Positions 53,223 to 62,882 of a DNA stretch of 64,000 nt are shown piece after piece. Source of the stretch: Rosettibacter primus (lineage in GTDB: Bacteria; Bacteroidota; Ignavibacteria; Ignavibacteriales; Melioribacteraceae); NCBI RefSeq assembly GCF_036860675.1, contig NZ_JAYKGK010000005.1:215501-279500 (forward strand), given 5' to 3'. The notes under the pieces are model-generated. The model was not told the DNA's origin. It did not search any database and was given only the letters and a program-made list of their open reading frames with translations. Positions within the stretch are counted from its first letter, which is position 1, and every line of letters starts with the position of its first letter. Position numbers and translations under genes: made by a program.

Positions 53223-54380
53223 ATGAAAAAGAAAATTCCTCGAGCAGTTGTAATTCTTGGACTAATCAGCTTTTTTACAGATTTTGCAAGCGAGATGCTT
53301 TATCCCATCACTCCATTTTTTTTAACCTCTGTTCTTGGCTCATCAATGACTGTTGTTGGATTAATTGAAGGCATAGCAGAAGTCACAGCAGGATTATTAA
53401 AAGGTTACTTCGGGGCTTTGTCTGACAAATTAAGAAAAAGGTCAATTTTTGTAACTATTGGATATGGAATTTCCGGCATAGTAAAACCTTTGCCCGGAAT
53501 TTTACCTTACATATCAACTGTAATTTTTTCGAGGGTAACCGACCGAATTGGAAAAGGCATTAGAACAGCACCTCGCGATGCTCTTTTAAGCAGTTATTCA
53601 ACTGATAATAATTCCGGTTCAATTTTTGGTTTTCATCGTGCAATGGACACACTTGGGGCGGTAGCAGGACCTCTTGCAGCAATTTCTCTCTTAAAAATAT
53701 ATCCTGAAAATTATAAGCTTATTTTTATTCTTGCTTTTATTCCATCAGTATTTGCAATTGCTTTTACACTTTTTGTAAAAGATGTTCCTGCAAAATCTTT
53801 TGTAAACCCAAAAAATATCCTTAAAAATTTCTGGAAAACTTCACCTAAAAATTATAAAATCATTTTATTTCTGTTAACAATATTTTCGATTGTAAACAGT
53901 AGCGATGTATTTTTAATTCTAAGGTCAAAAAATATTTCACACTCAGATACCACAGCAATAATGGGATACATTTTTTATAATATAATTTATGCATTGTCAT
54001 CTTATCCAGTAGGAAATTTATCCGATAGATTCGGCAAGAAAAAAATTTTTGCAACTGGTTTATTTATTTTTTCGATTGTTTACTTCGTATTTGCATTTAA
54101 CACAAAACCATTTGTAATCTGGATATGTTTTGCACTATATGGAATCTATGCCGCATCAACAGAAGGAATTGCAAAGGCATGGATAAGCGATATTATCGAT
54201 GTTAACTTCCGTGGTTCAGCAATTGGTCTTCTTACAACTCTTATGAGTTTGGGTGTAATGTGCGGTTCAATAATTACAGGATTTTTATGGGATAAATTTG
54301 GAGCTTCAATTCCTTTCTTGATTTCTTCTATAGTGAGTTTAATTATTGCATTTACTATTATAATCTGGAAAAAAATTTAG
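53223..54380 (+). CDS. MFS transporter
   Basis: 385 residues, 12 predicted spans. The first span region SFFTDFASEMLYPITPFFLTSVLGSS and the motif-A-like loop GALSDKLRKRS are clear, repeated in the second half as GNLSDRFGKKK. Signature RVTDRIGKGIRTAPRDAL follows span 4. This type is common in Bacteroidota as an unassigned drug or metabolite exporter. Substrate unknown. Confidence 0.85.
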   Translation: MKKKIPRAVVILGLISFFTDFASEMLYPITPFFLTSVLGSSMTVVGLIEGIAEVTAGLLKGYFGALSDKLRKRSIFVTIGYGISGIVKPLPGILPYISTVIFSRVTDRIGKGIRTAPRDALLSSYSTDNNSGSIFGFHRAMDTLGAVAGPLAAISLLKIYPENYKLIFILAFIPSVFAIAFTLFVKDVPAKSFVNPKNILKNFWKTSPKNYKIILFLLTIFSIVNSSDVFLILRSKNISHSDTTAIMGYIFYNIIYALSSYPVGNLSDRFGKKKIFATGLFIFSIVYFVFAFNTKPFVIWICFALYGIYAASTEGIAKAWISDIIDVNFRGSAIGLLTTLMSLGVMCGSIITGFLWDKFGASIPFLISSIVSLIIAFTIIIWKKI

Positions 54381-54472
54381 AAAGATTTCCTGCATTAAAA
54401 GTAATCTTCTAATTCTTTCTTTATCAAAAGCTAATTTGCTATTTTTTCAATAATAATTAATAGAAATAAGAT

Positions 54473-55162
54473 ATGATAAAAAATAAAATTGCAGTTGCAT
54501 CTTTAAGCGGAGGAATGGACAGCTGTGTAACAGCCGCGATAGCAAATCAGGAATATGAACTTGCTCTTGTTCATATCAATTATGGGCAAAGAACAGAAAA
54601 ACGAGAACTCAAAGCTTTTAATGACATTGCAGATTTTTACGGTGTTGAAAAAAGATTAATAATTGATTTCACACACTTTTCTAAGATCGGTGGCTCATCC
54701 TTAACTGATTATAATATTGAAGTATCAAAAGCAAATCTGCAAAGCAAAGAAATTCCAACTTCATATGTTCCTTTCAGAAATGCAAACATACTTTCTGTTT
54801 GTGTAAGCTGGGCAGAAGTCTTAAAAGCAGAAGCAGTTTTTATTGGCGCTGTTTATGAAGATGCAAGCGGATATCCCGATTGTCGGCCTGAATTTTTCGA
54901 AGCATTTGAAAAAATGGTTGACCTTGGAACTAAACCCGAAACAAAAATAAAAATCGTCACTCCAATTATTCATTTTTCAAAAGCAGAAATTGTTAAGAAA
55001 GGAATTGAATTAGGTGCACCGCTGCATTTAACATGGTCATGTTATCAAAATGAAGATGAAGCTTGCGGAGTATGCGATAGCTGCGCATTTCGACTGCGTG
55101 GCTTTCAATTAGCTGAAGTTGAAGACCCAATACCATACAAAGTAAAACCTAAATATGTTTAA
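54473..55162 (+). CDS. queC: 7-cyano-7-deazaguanine synthase
   Basis: 229 residues. The PP-loop SLSGGMDSCVTAA binds ATP and HINYGQRTEKRE is typical. The zinc site is Cys in WSCYQNED plus EACGVCDSCAFRLRGF. It converts 7-carboxy-7-deazaguanine to preQ0 in queuosine synthesis. It overlaps queF by eight bases, giving the last two soluble steps to preQ1 in one unit. Confidence 0.95.
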   Translation: MIKNKIAVASLSGGMDSCVTAAIANQEYELALVHINYGQRTEKRELKAFNDIADFYGVEKRLIIDFTHFSKIGGSSLTDYNIEVSKANLQSKEIPTSYVPFRNANILSVCVSWAEVLKAEAVFIGAVYEDASGYPDCRPEFFEAFEKMVDLGTKPETKIKIVTPIIHFSKAEIVKKGIELGAPLHLTWSCYQNEDEACGVCDSCAFRLRGFQLAEVEDPIPYKVKPKYV

Positions 55163-55532
55163 CAAAAAATTTAAGACTATGAACGAGAAACAAAAAATAC
55201 TCGAGACATTTCCAAATCCTAATCCTGAAAGGGATTACATCATAATTCACACTGCGCCGGAATTTACTTCCCTCTGTCCTAAAACCGGACAGCCCGATTT
55301 TGCTACAATAATTCTTGAATATATTCCAGATAAACTTTGTGTTGAACTAAAATCCTACAAGTTCTATCTTCAGTCTTATCGCAATGATGGAATTTATTTT
55401 GAAGCTGTTACCAATAAAATTTTGAACGACCTTGTAGAAGTTTTGCAGCCTCGTTACATGAAAATTACTGCTAAGTTCAACACACGCGGTGGAATTCATT
55501 CTGATGTTATTGTTGAATATAAAAAGAAATAA
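55155..55532 (+). CDS. queF: preQ0 reductase QueF
   Basis: 125 residues. FPNPNPERDYIIIHTAPEFTSLCPKTGQPDF holds the catalytic Cys of the unimodular QueF type, and KSYKFYLQSYRNDGIYFE and KFNTRGGIHSDV follow. It reduces preQ0 to preQ1 with NADPH. The protein is shorter than B. subtilis QueF because the C-terminal extension is missing. A later ATG at 55179 is an alternative start; the first ATG overlaps queC. Confidence 0.92.
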   Translation: MFNKKFKTMNEKQKILETFPNPNPERDYIIIHTAPEFTSLCPKTGQPDFATIILEYIPDKLCVELKSYKFYLQSYRNDGIYFEAVTNKILNDLVEVLQPRYMKITAKFNTRGGIHSDVIVEYKKK

Positions 55533-55572
55533 TAGCCAAAAGCTACCAAACTAAAAAATATGAGGTCACACA

Positions 55573-56961
55573 ATGGCTAAAAAAATTATCAAGAAAAGCT
55601 GGGCAGAACCTTTTAAAATAAAAATGGTCGAGCCCGTTAAAATTACAACCAGAGAATATCGTGAAAAATGCATCAAAGAAGCTGGTTACAATACTTTCCT
55701 TTTAAGGTCTGAAGATGTATATATTGATTTACTTACAGACAGCGGAACAAATGCAATGAGTGATTATCAATGGGCTGGTTTAATGATGGGAGACGAAGCT
55801 TATGCAGGCAGCAGAAATTTTTATTACTTATGGGATAATGTAAAGAAATATTATGGTATGCCTTATTTCGTGCCAACTCATCAAGGGCGAGCAGCTGAAC
55901 ATATCATTTCAAAAATTCTAATTAAACCCGGTGATTATATTCCAGGGAATATGTATTTCACAACAACAAGATTACATCAAGAATTAGCAGGCGGAACTTT
56001 TGTAGATGTTATCATTGACGAAGCCCATGACCCGCAAAACAGACATCCATTCAAGGGCAATGTTGATTTAAACAAACTTGAAGACCTAATTAAAAAAGTT
56101 GGCGCTAAAAAAATTCCTTATGTAAGTATTGCAGGCCCTGTAAATATGGCAGGCGGTCAACCAATTTCAATGGAAAATTTAAAAGAAGTTCATGCTCTTT
56201 CCCAAAAATATGGAATTAAACTCTGGTTCGATGCTACTCGTGCAACTGAAAATGCCTATTTCATAAAAATGAGAGAAAAAGGATACGAAAACAAAACCAT
56301 TGCACAAATTTTAAAAGAAATGTGTTCATATTTTGATGGATTATGGGTAAGTGCAAAAAAAGATTTGATGGTGAACATAGGAGGTTTTCTTGCAACACGA
56401 AATAAAAAAGTTTATGAAGAAGCCCGTAATCTCGTTGTGGTTTATGAAGGTCTCCACACATATGGCGGATTAGCTGGAAGAGATATGGAAGCAATGGCAA
56501 GAGGAATAGAAGAAATGGTAAAATTTGAAAACATCAGTTCAAGAATTGGACAAATTGAATATTGCGGCAATCAACTTGAAAAATATGGCATTCCTCTTGT
56601 TTATCCTTTTGGTGGCCATGCTATATTTCTTGATGCAAAAAAATTTTTACCACATATCAAACAGGATTATTTCCCGGCTCAGGCATTAGCAGCAGAAATT
56701 TATATTGATAGCGGTGTAAGAGGAATGGAACGCGGAATTGTTTCTGCCGGAAGAGACCCCAAAACAGGACTAAACCGCTATCCCAAACTTGAACTTGTAA
56801 GATTAACATTTCCACGCCGCGTTTATACACAATCACACATTGATGTTACTGTTGAATCAATTGCTCAGGTTTATCAGGATAGAAAAAAAATTAAAGGTCT
56901 TAAAATGGTTTACGAACCAAAGTATCTTCGTTTCTTCCAGGCAAAATTTGTTAAATTATAA
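55573..56961 (+). CDS. tpl: tyrosine phenol-lyase (beta-eliminating lyase)
   Basis: 462 residues, PLP fold type I, tryptophanase/TPL family. Residues that separate the two enzymes read as TPL: Thr130 in NMYFTTTRLHQ (TPL Thr124; tryptophanase has Asp), Arg in ERGIVSAGRD (TPL Arg381) and Phe454-Phe455 in LRFFQAKF (TPL Phe448-449; tryptophanase has His). Tyr77 in GDEAYAGS equals TPL Tyr71. The PLP lysine is in VSAKKDLMVNIGGF. It should split tyrosine to phenol, pyruvate and ammonia. No aromatic transporter gene is adjacent. Confidence 0.85.
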   Translation: MAKKIIKKSWAEPFKIKMVEPVKITTREYREKCIKEAGYNTFLLRSEDVYIDLLTDSGTNAMSDYQWAGLMMGDEAYAGSRNFYYLWDNVKKYYGMPYFVPTHQGRAAEHIISKILIKPGDYIPGNMYFTTTRLHQELAGGTFVDVIIDEAHDPQNRHPFKGNVDLNKLEDLIKKVGAKKIPYVSIAGPVNMAGGQPISMENLKEVHALSQKYGIKLWFDATRATENAYFIKMREKGYENKTIAQILKEMCSYFDGLWVSAKKDLMVNIGGFLATRNKKVYEEARNLVVVYEGLHTYGGLAGRDMEAMARGIEEMVKFENISSRIGQIEYCGNQLEKYGIPLVYPFGGHAIFLDAKKFLPHIKQDYFPAQALAAEIYIDSGVRGMERGIVSAGRDPKTGLNRYPKLELVRLTFPRRVYTQSHIDVTVESIAQVYQDRKKIKGLKMVYEPKYLRFFQAKFVKL

Positions 56962-56981
56962 TTGCAGATTATAGAATTAAT

Positions 56982-59540
56982 ATGAGTGACGCACTTAAAC
57001 TCAAAGAATATTTTTTAGAGGACAGAAACTTACTTTTTAACAACACTGAAATTCTCAAAGACCCCTTTAAATTCTGTAAAGAATGGAGTGTTCTTGTTGA
57101 AGAGTATATTTTGAAAGCACTTAAAGAAATAAAAATTAACTGTGCTATTGCATCAGTGGGAAGTTTTGCAAGACGCGAACTTTCTCCTTATTCAGATATT
57201 GATATAATGTTCATTTTTGAAAAAGTTGATAATGATGATAACATAGTTAAAAAATGTATTACAATTTTATGGGATACTGGAATTGAAGTATCCCATACAG
57301 TTAGAGAGTTTTCAGATATAAAAAAATTTCTTAAAGAAGACTTGCATGCTTTTACACAATTTTTTGAAACAAGATTTTTATGTGGCAACGAAAAAATTTA
57401 CAATGAATGGAATAAAAAAGTATTAAGCATATTAAAAGACAACCACAAAAAAACTCTTATAAATGAGTTCTTTGAAGATACACGTCTTCGATACCAAAAA
57501 TATGGGGCCTCTGCAAAAGTATTAGAACCAAATGTTAAATTTACTGCGGGAGGTTTACGCGACCTTCAGGTAGTTGAGTGGATTTATTCATTAAAAAACA
57601 GCATAATACTTAATTCACAAAATGAAATAACTCAAACAGAAAACTTCATTAATATTCTGAAAGAAAATAAAATTCTTATCCCCCGTGCAGCTGCAAGAAT
57701 ACTGGAAAGTTATAAATTTATACTCAATACACGTAATCATCTGCATTTAATTTCTGGACACAAAAATGACAGACTTGAATTTGCGGACCAGGAAAAAATT
57801 GCTTACCGCCATGGATATTCTGAAAGTAACTGGCAGAACTACATGAGAAAATATTTTGAGTCTGCCAACATTATCAAAAGATTTGCTACTACAATGACAA
57901 AAAGGTTTGAAGAAGAACTTTCAAAGCCAATTTCGGATTATCTATCAATTCCATTAGATGATGATTTTACGCTTAAAGGTAATTTTATTTATTTAACAAA
58001 AAATATTGAACTCACAATGTCAACAATACTGCGTGCATTTTATTACAGAGGTTTATACGATGCACGCTTTGATGATAATTTGAGGTCACAAATTATTGAA
58101 GCTGTTGTTGACCATGAAGATACTCAAAATCTGGAACATCAATCTTCTGTCTTCTTTAGAGAAATTTTAAAGCTCCCCAAAAATGTAAGCAAAACTTTGA
58201 ACGCAATGAACGAACTCGGAGTGCTTGGAGCTTTTCTGCCAGAGTTCAAAGAAATGATAAATTTCTTTCAACCCGGAGTTTACCATTGTTACACTGCTGA
58301 TGAACATACTCTTGTTGCTTTGTCTAATCTCGAAAATTTGAATAATGAAAATAATTTCATGGGACGACTTTTCCAGAGCATAAAAGAAAAAGATGTTTTA
58401 TATCTGGCTGTCATCTTTCACGATATTGCAAAACCAATTACAGTTTCGGGCCATGAAATAATTGGTGCTGAAATTGCAAATTCCGTAATGGAAAGATTAG
58501 GATATGGTCAGAGTGAAATTCAAAAAGTAAAATTTCTTGTGCGGCATCATTTAACAATGGAACAGGTTGCATTCAGGCGTAATCTTAATGACGCTACTAC
58601 ACTTAATATTTTTGCTGATATCTTCCCTTCATCAGAATTGATTGACCTTTTATATTTACTGACATATGCAGATTTGTCTGCTGTATCACCTGTCGTATGG
58701 ACTCAATGGAAAAATGAACTATTATATGAACTTTATTATAAAACAAAGAGAATGGTTGAAGAAAGAATTACCGGACAAGAATTGCTGGCAATTAGTATGG
58801 AAGAAATTATGAAAACTTCTGATATCTTTACAGACGAAACCGTAAGAAATCATATTGATTCAATTGATGACCTTGGATATTTACAATATTTTACAGCAGA
58901 AGAAATTAATCAGCATATCGAAGAAATCAACAAAGGATTGCCTGTTTCTGTATTCTTCAAAGAAGAAGGAGGTTACACTTCCATTACAGTAATTACAAAA
59001 GATTCTGAAGCACTTTTATCCCGTCTTTGCGGTGCTCTCTCTATTAACGACCTTAACATTCACGATGCAAAAATTTTTACAAGAAAAGATGGTGTTGTGA
59101 TTGATAATTTCAATGTAACTGATTTTAGAACAAACAGCGTTGTTAATGATTCAAGATATCCAAAAATTGTTGAAGACATCAAACTTGCTGTATCCAATGA
59201 ACTGCAGATTGTAAAAGAATTTAACAGAATTAAGTCAAAATGGTGGAGAATTGAAAATAAATTATTCAAAAGAAAAGGTGAGGTAAAGGTATCTTTCGAA
59301 AAGCATGATAGGTTCACAATAATTGATATTTCTTCGCCTGACCGACTTGGACTTTTATATCAGATAACAAAAAAGATGAATGAACTCGGCCTTTCAATTT
59401 ATTTTGCAAAAATTAATACCAAAGCTGATGATATCGTGGATTCATTTTATGTACTTGATAGAAACAAGAAAAAAGTTTCTACTAATTCTTATGAATTAAT
59501 TAAATACGAACTTACCAGAACAATTGAAGAAATGTTATAG
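56982..59540 (+). CDS. glnD: GlnD-like uridylyltransferase/uridylyl-removing enzyme
   Basis: 852 residues. The nucleotidyltransferase domain has ASVGSFARRELSPYSDIDIMF (near 65-85). The HD domain shows VYHCYTADEHT and VIFHDIAKPI with LVRHHLTME. Two ACT domains fill about residues 675-852 (VITKDSEALLSRLCGAL; IDISSPDRLGLLYQITKKM). GlnD modifies PII by glutamine status. No PII gene lies in the window. It starts 20 bp after the tpl stop and is followed by murI after 8 bp. Confidence 0.88.
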   Translation: MSDALKLKEYFLEDRNLLFNNTEILKDPFKFCKEWSVLVEEYILKALKEIKINCAIASVGSFARRELSPYSDIDIMFIFEKVDNDDNIVKKCITILWDTGIEVSHTVREFSDIKKFLKEDLHAFTQFFETRFLCGNEKIYNEWNKKVLSILKDNHKKTLINEFFEDTRLRYQKYGASAKVLEPNVKFTAGGLRDLQVVEWIYSLKNSIILNSQNEITQTENFINILKENKILIPRAAARILESYKFILNTRNHLHLISGHKNDRLEFADQEKIAYRHGYSESNWQNYMRKYFESANIIKRFATTMTKRFEEELSKPISDYLSIPLDDDFTLKGNFIYLTKNIELTMSTILRAFYYRGLYDARFDDNLRSQIIEAVVDHEDTQNLEHQSSVFFREILKLPKNVSKTLNAMNELGVLGAFLPEFKEMINFFQPGVYHCYTADEHTLVALSNLENLNNENNFMGRLFQSIKEKDVLYLAVIFHDIAKPITVSGHEIIGAEIANSVMERLGYGQSEIQKVKFLVRHHLTMEQVAFRRNLNDATTLNIFADIFPSSELIDLLYLLTYADLSAVSPVVWTQWKNELLYELYYKTKRMVEERITGQELLAISMEEIMKTSDIFTDETVRNHIDSIDDLGYLQYFTAEEINQHIEEINKGLPVSVFFKEEGGYTSITVITKDSEALLSRLCGALSINDLNIHDAKIFTRKDGVVIDNFNVTDFRTNSVVNDSRYPKIVEDIKLAVSNELQIVKEFNRIKSKWWRIENKLFKRKGEVKVSFEKHDRFTIIDISSPDRLGLLYQITKKMNELGLSIYFAKINTKADDIVDSFYVLDRNKKKVSTNSYELIKYELTRTIEEML

Positions 59541-59548
59541 GAAATATT

Positions 59549-60376
59549 ATGAACTTTATGAACAGAACTAATCCAATTGGATTCTTTGATTCCGGAATAG
59601 GAGGATTAACAGTAGTAAAATCTGTAATTGAACTCCTTCCAAATGAAAACATTGTTTACTTTGGAGATACTGCAAGAGTGCCTTATGGCAGCAAGTCAAA
59701 CGAAACTGTAATTGAATACACACTCCAAGCTGCTAATTTTCTATTAAGAAAAAACATAAAATTACTCGTTGTTGCATGTAACACTGCATCATCAGTTGCA
59801 CTAAAGGAACTAAAAAGATTTCTTACAATTCCTGTTATTGGAATGATAGAACCTGGTTCAAAAATGGCATTGCAGGAAACAAAGAAAGGAATAATTGGAG
59901 TTATAGGCACACGTTCAACAATTAATAACAAAGCATATTCAAACGAAATAAAAAAATTAAATCCAAAAGTTAAGGTCATCGAAAAAGCATGTCCTCTTTT
60001 TGTTCCTTTAGCAGAAGAAGGATGGATTAACCACAAAGCTACTGAATTAATTGCAAAAGAGTATTTAACAGAATTAAAAGAAAAGAAAATAGATACACTT
60101 GTTTTAGCCTGCACACATTATCCTATTCTCTCAGATGTAATTCAAAAAGTTATGGGCAAAAATGTAAAACTTGTTCATTCAGGAGACCCCGCTGCAAAAA
60201 TTATTGAAGAATATTTGAATGGACGTGGATTAAGAAATAATTCAAACCATCTTGGAAAAAGAGAATTTTATGTGAGTGATGTTCCAACAAAATTCCATGA
60301 AGTTGCAGAACGATTTTTAGGAAAAAAAATTACTCACCTGCAAAAAGTTGAATTAGAAGAATTAACGAATGAATAA
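59549..60376 (+). CDS. murI: glutamate racemase
   Basis: 275 residues. NPIGFFDSGIGGLTVVKSV and GDTARVPYGSKS are signatures. The two catalytic cysteines are in VVACNTASSVAL and LACTHYPILSD. It makes D-glutamate for peptidoglycan in the cytoplasm. It is probably co-transcribed with glnD. Confidence 0.95.
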   Translation: MNFMNRTNPIGFFDSGIGGLTVVKSVIELLPNENIVYFGDTARVPYGSKSNETVIEYTLQAANFLLRKNIKLLVVACNTASSVALKELKRFLTIPVIGMIEPGSKMALQETKKGIIGVIGTRSTINNKAYSNEIKKLNPKVKVIEKACPLFVPLAEEGWINHKATELIAKEYLTELKEKKIDTLVLACTHYPILSDVIQKVMGKNVKLVHSGDPAAKIIEEYLNGRGLRNNSNHLGKREFYVSDVPTKFHEVAERFLGKKITHLQKVELEELTNE

Positions 60377-60444
60377 TTGGTTGCAGGTTTTTCAGTTGAT
60401 TTTTTGTGATTATTAAATGTGATTCAAAAGCTGTGATTAATTAA

Positions 60445-60984
60445 TCATTCAATATCTTTATTTAATTTTAGCATTGTTATTCCGCATATCGTTTTTGCAT
60501 CAACTATTTCACCATTTTTAATTTTTTCTTCAATCTCATCAATCGAAAGTTCTATTAATTCCATTCCTTCTTCACCTTCTTCACGATTATGTTTGCCAGC
60601 ACCCAAATCTTTTGCTAAGTAAATATGCAGAACTTCATTACAAAATCCAGGTGTTGTATAAATTTTTCCGAGCTTAATGATATTATTTGTAGTATAACCT
60701 GTTTCTTCTTTTAATTCTCGAATTGCACAATTTAATGGGTCTTCATCTTTATCCAATTTACCTGCTGGCAGTTCAAGAATAATTTCATTATGAGGATAAC
60801 GATATTGTTTGACTAAAATTATTTTCCCGTTATTTAAAACAGGAACAATAACAGCACCCCCTGGATGAACAGCTACCTGTCGTGTTGCTAAATTTTTAGA
60901 ACCATTGTATTGAATATCGTCAACTCGGACATTAAATACTTTCCCTTCAAATACAATATTGCTTTTGATTACTTTGAAATTCAT
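60445..60984 (-). CDS. nudF: NUDIX hydrolase, ADP-ribose pyrophosphatase-like
   Basis: 179 residues. A complete Nudix box runs from GKLDKDED to RELKEETGY with the required spacing (G x5 E x7 REL xEExG). The preceding VLNNGKIILVKQYRYP and AGKLD are typical of ADP-ribose pyrophosphatases, and the ARP-specific region YTTPGFCNEVLHIYLA fits. It probably hydrolyses ADP-ribose. Convergent to murI. Confidence 0.88.
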   Translation of the reverse strand: MNFKVIKSNIVFEGKVFNVRVDDIQYNGSKNLATRQVAVHPGGAVIVPVLNNGKIILVKQYRYPHNEIILELPAGKLDKDEDPLNCAIRELKEETGYTTNNIIKLGKIYTTPGFCNEVLHIYLAKDLGAGKHNREEGEEGMELIELSIDEIEEKIKNGEIVDAKTICGITMLKLNKDIE

Positions 60985-61047
60985 TTTGTTCTCTATTAAT
61001 TATTCGTTGCAAAATTACACAATTACAGAATCATATTTAATTTTTTA

Positions 61048-61148
61048 AGAACACTGATGACACTGATAAGACATGATTTTCACAGATTTATCTCGTGGTC
61101 ATCTGTCAAATCTGTGTCACCTGCCTGCGGCATGCAGGTCTGTGTTCT
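61048..61148. repeat. dispersed palindromic repeat, copy A
   Basis: The ends AGAACAC (61048-61054) and GTGTTCT (61142-61148) are complementary. The body reads TGATGACACTGATAAGACAT, then GATTTTCACAGATTTATCTC. It shares about 60 bases with copy B at 62810. A further CCTGC-GGCAT-GCAGG hairpin is present only here. It lies between the NUDIX and bacterioferritin genes. Confidence 0.75.
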
Positions 61149-61198
61149 ATTTTTTTAATAAATCTTGTTTGTTTGTCAGCTTCAACATTTCATACTGA

Positions 61199-61663
61199 TT
61201 AGACTTGATTTGACAGATAACTTTCCAAACCCATTTGTTCAATTTGTGCTCGTTGAGTTTCAGCCCAATCAACATGTCCTTCTTCCATCTTCAAAATCTT
61301 TGTTAATAACTCAGCAGTAGATTCATCATTAACTTCACGAGCAAGTGTAATTGCTTTGTTATATGCCTTAATTGCATCTGCTTCTGCTTCTTGGTCATTA
61401 TTAATAAAATCTAAAACTGATTTACCAATTTTCATCTCTCTTAATTTAGATACTACTGGAGTTCCTTCAAGAAATAAAATTCTTTGAATGAGCCATTCTG
61501 CATGATGCATTTCATCAATTGCTTGTTTTTCGATTGCTTCGTGAAGTTTACTATAGCCCCAATTATCACACATTTCTGAGTGAACCATGTACTGACTGAT
61601 AGCAGTTAATTCATCAGCTAAAAGTTCATTTAAGGTATCAATTAATTTTTGATTGCCTTTCAT
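61199..61663 (-). CDS. bfr: bacterioferritin
   Basis: 154 residues, four-helix ferritin. All six ferroxidase ligands are at the standard positions: Glu18, Glu51, His54, Glu94, Glu127 and His130. Met52, the haem ligand between subunits, is present. It oxidises and stores iron in a 24-mer. The start is well supported by TAGGAGTAATT before the ATG. It stands alone on the minus strand after an aldo/keto reductase gene. Confidence 0.95.
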   Translation of the reverse strand: MKGNQKLIDTLNELLADELTAISQYMVHSEMCDNWGYSKLHEAIEKQAIDEMHHAEWLIQRILFLEGTPVVSKLREMKIGKSVLDFINNDQEAEADAIKAYNKAITLAREVNDESTAELLTKILKMEEGHVDWAETQRAQIEQMGLESYLSNQV

Positions 61664-61688
61664 AATTACTCCTAAATTAGTTAGAAAT

Positions 61689-62681
61689 TTATTCCGATAA
61701 AATTTTCTCTATTTCGTTTAATTCATCCTTGCTAAATTGTAAATTATTAAGTGTACCAACGGCATCATCAATTTGTTCAACACGACTTGCACCAATCAAA
61801 GCAGAAGTTACAACTGGTTTTCTTAAAACCCAGGCTAGAGCCATTTGAGCTAAAGATTGATTTCTCTTTTTAGCAATTGCATTGAGTTTTTTTACTTTGT
61901 CTAATTTATCATTTGTAATCTGTTCGATTTTCAAAAATCCCCAGGGTTTTGAAGCACGAGAACCTTCTGGAATTCCAGTTAAATATTTATCTGTTAATAA
62001 TCCTTGAGCTAAAGGAGAAAATACAATGCAGCCAATCCCTTCTTTTTCGAGCACATCAGTTAATCCATCTTCAATCCATCGGTCAAACATATTGTAACGC
62101 GGTTGATGAATTAATAAATGATGACCCATTTGTTTTAGAATGTCTGCAGCTTTTTTTGTTTCTTCGGGTTTGTATTGAGAAATACCAACATAAAGTGCTT
62201 TGCCGCTTCGAACTATCTGGTCTAATGCACCCATTGTTTCTTCAAGTGGTGTTTCTGGATCGGGACGATGATGATAAAAAATATCTACGTAATCTAAACC
62301 CATTCTTTTAAGACTCTGGTCTAATGATGCAATTAAATATTTTTTTGAACCCCAATCACCGTAAGGTCCAGGCCACATACCCCAGCCGGCTTTTGTAGAT
62401 ATTATCATTTCATCACGATAGCCTTTGAAATCTTTTTTAAGAATGATTCCAAAATTTTCTTCTGCAGAACCTGGAGGCGGTCCATAATTATTTGCTAAAT
62501 CAAAATGAGTTATACCTAAATCGAATGCACGATGTATTATTGCTCTTCCATTTTCAAATACATCAACACCGCCAAAGTTATGCCACAAACCCAAAGAAAT
62601 TGCAGGAAGTTTTAATCCACTTTTCCCGCTGCGGTTGTATTTCATTGAATCATAACGACTATCTGAAGGTGTGTAATTCAA
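61689..62681 (-). CDS. aldo/keto reductase (YghZ/Gpr-like)
   Basis: 330 residues. MKYNRSGKSGLKLPAISLGLWHNFGG and THFDLANNYGPPPGSAEENFG fit the AKR14 L-glyceraldehyde 3-phosphate reductase type. The catalytic Asp and Tyr are in FDLANNYG, Lys in STKAGWGMWPGPYG and His in IFYHHRPD. It uses NADPH to reduce aldehydes, possibly methylglyoxal. It lies 25 bp upstream of bfr on the same strand. Confidence 0.9.
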   Translation of the reverse strand: MNYTPSDSRYDSMKYNRSGKSGLKLPAISLGLWHNFGGVDVFENGRAIIHRAFDLGITHFDLANNYGPPPGSAEENFGIILKKDFKGYRDEMIISTKAGWGMWPGPYGDWGSKKYLIASLDQSLKRMGLDYVDIFYHHRPDPETPLEETMGALDQIVRSGKALYVGISQYKPEETKKAADILKQMGHHLLIHQPRYNMFDRWIEDGLTDVLEKEGIGCIVFSPLAQGLLTDKYLTGIPEGSRASKPWGFLKIEQITNDKLDKVKKLNAIAKKRNQSLAQMALAWVLRKPVVTSALIGASRVEQIDDAVGTLNNLQFSKDELNEIEKILSE

Positions 62682-62809
62682 TTTTTTCTCCTGAAATTTT
62701 TTGTGAACTTAAATTGAATAATTCAATATAAAAAAAATTCTTCGTTTTATTTAGTGGTTATTTATTACAAAAGCATTTCGAAAAGTAATTGTAAAATTAA
62801 ATCTTTTTT

Positions 62810-62875
62810 AGAACACTGATGACACTGATAAGACAAGATTTTCACAGATTTATCTCGTGTGGTCGTCTGTGTTCC
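62810..62875. repeat. dispersed palindromic repeat, copy B
   Basis: AGAACAC (62810-62816) and GTGTTCC (62869-62875) bound a copy of the sequence at 61048-61148, without the inner hairpin of copy A. The GATTTTCACAGATTT core also occurs in two convergent-junction elements. Confidence 0.75.
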
Positions 62876-62882
62876 TTGTTAT

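Noticed and set aside
54381..54472. preQ1 riboswitch before queC
   Set aside because: No C-rich loop or matching stem of the preQ1-I or preQ1-II type can be drawn in the 92-bp gap.
55573..56961. Tryptophanase call
   Set aside because: Three specificity residues match tyrosine phenol-lyase instead.
59683..60114. 143-codon antisense open frame within murI
   Set aside because: It overlaps conserved murI motifs entirely and has no support of its own.
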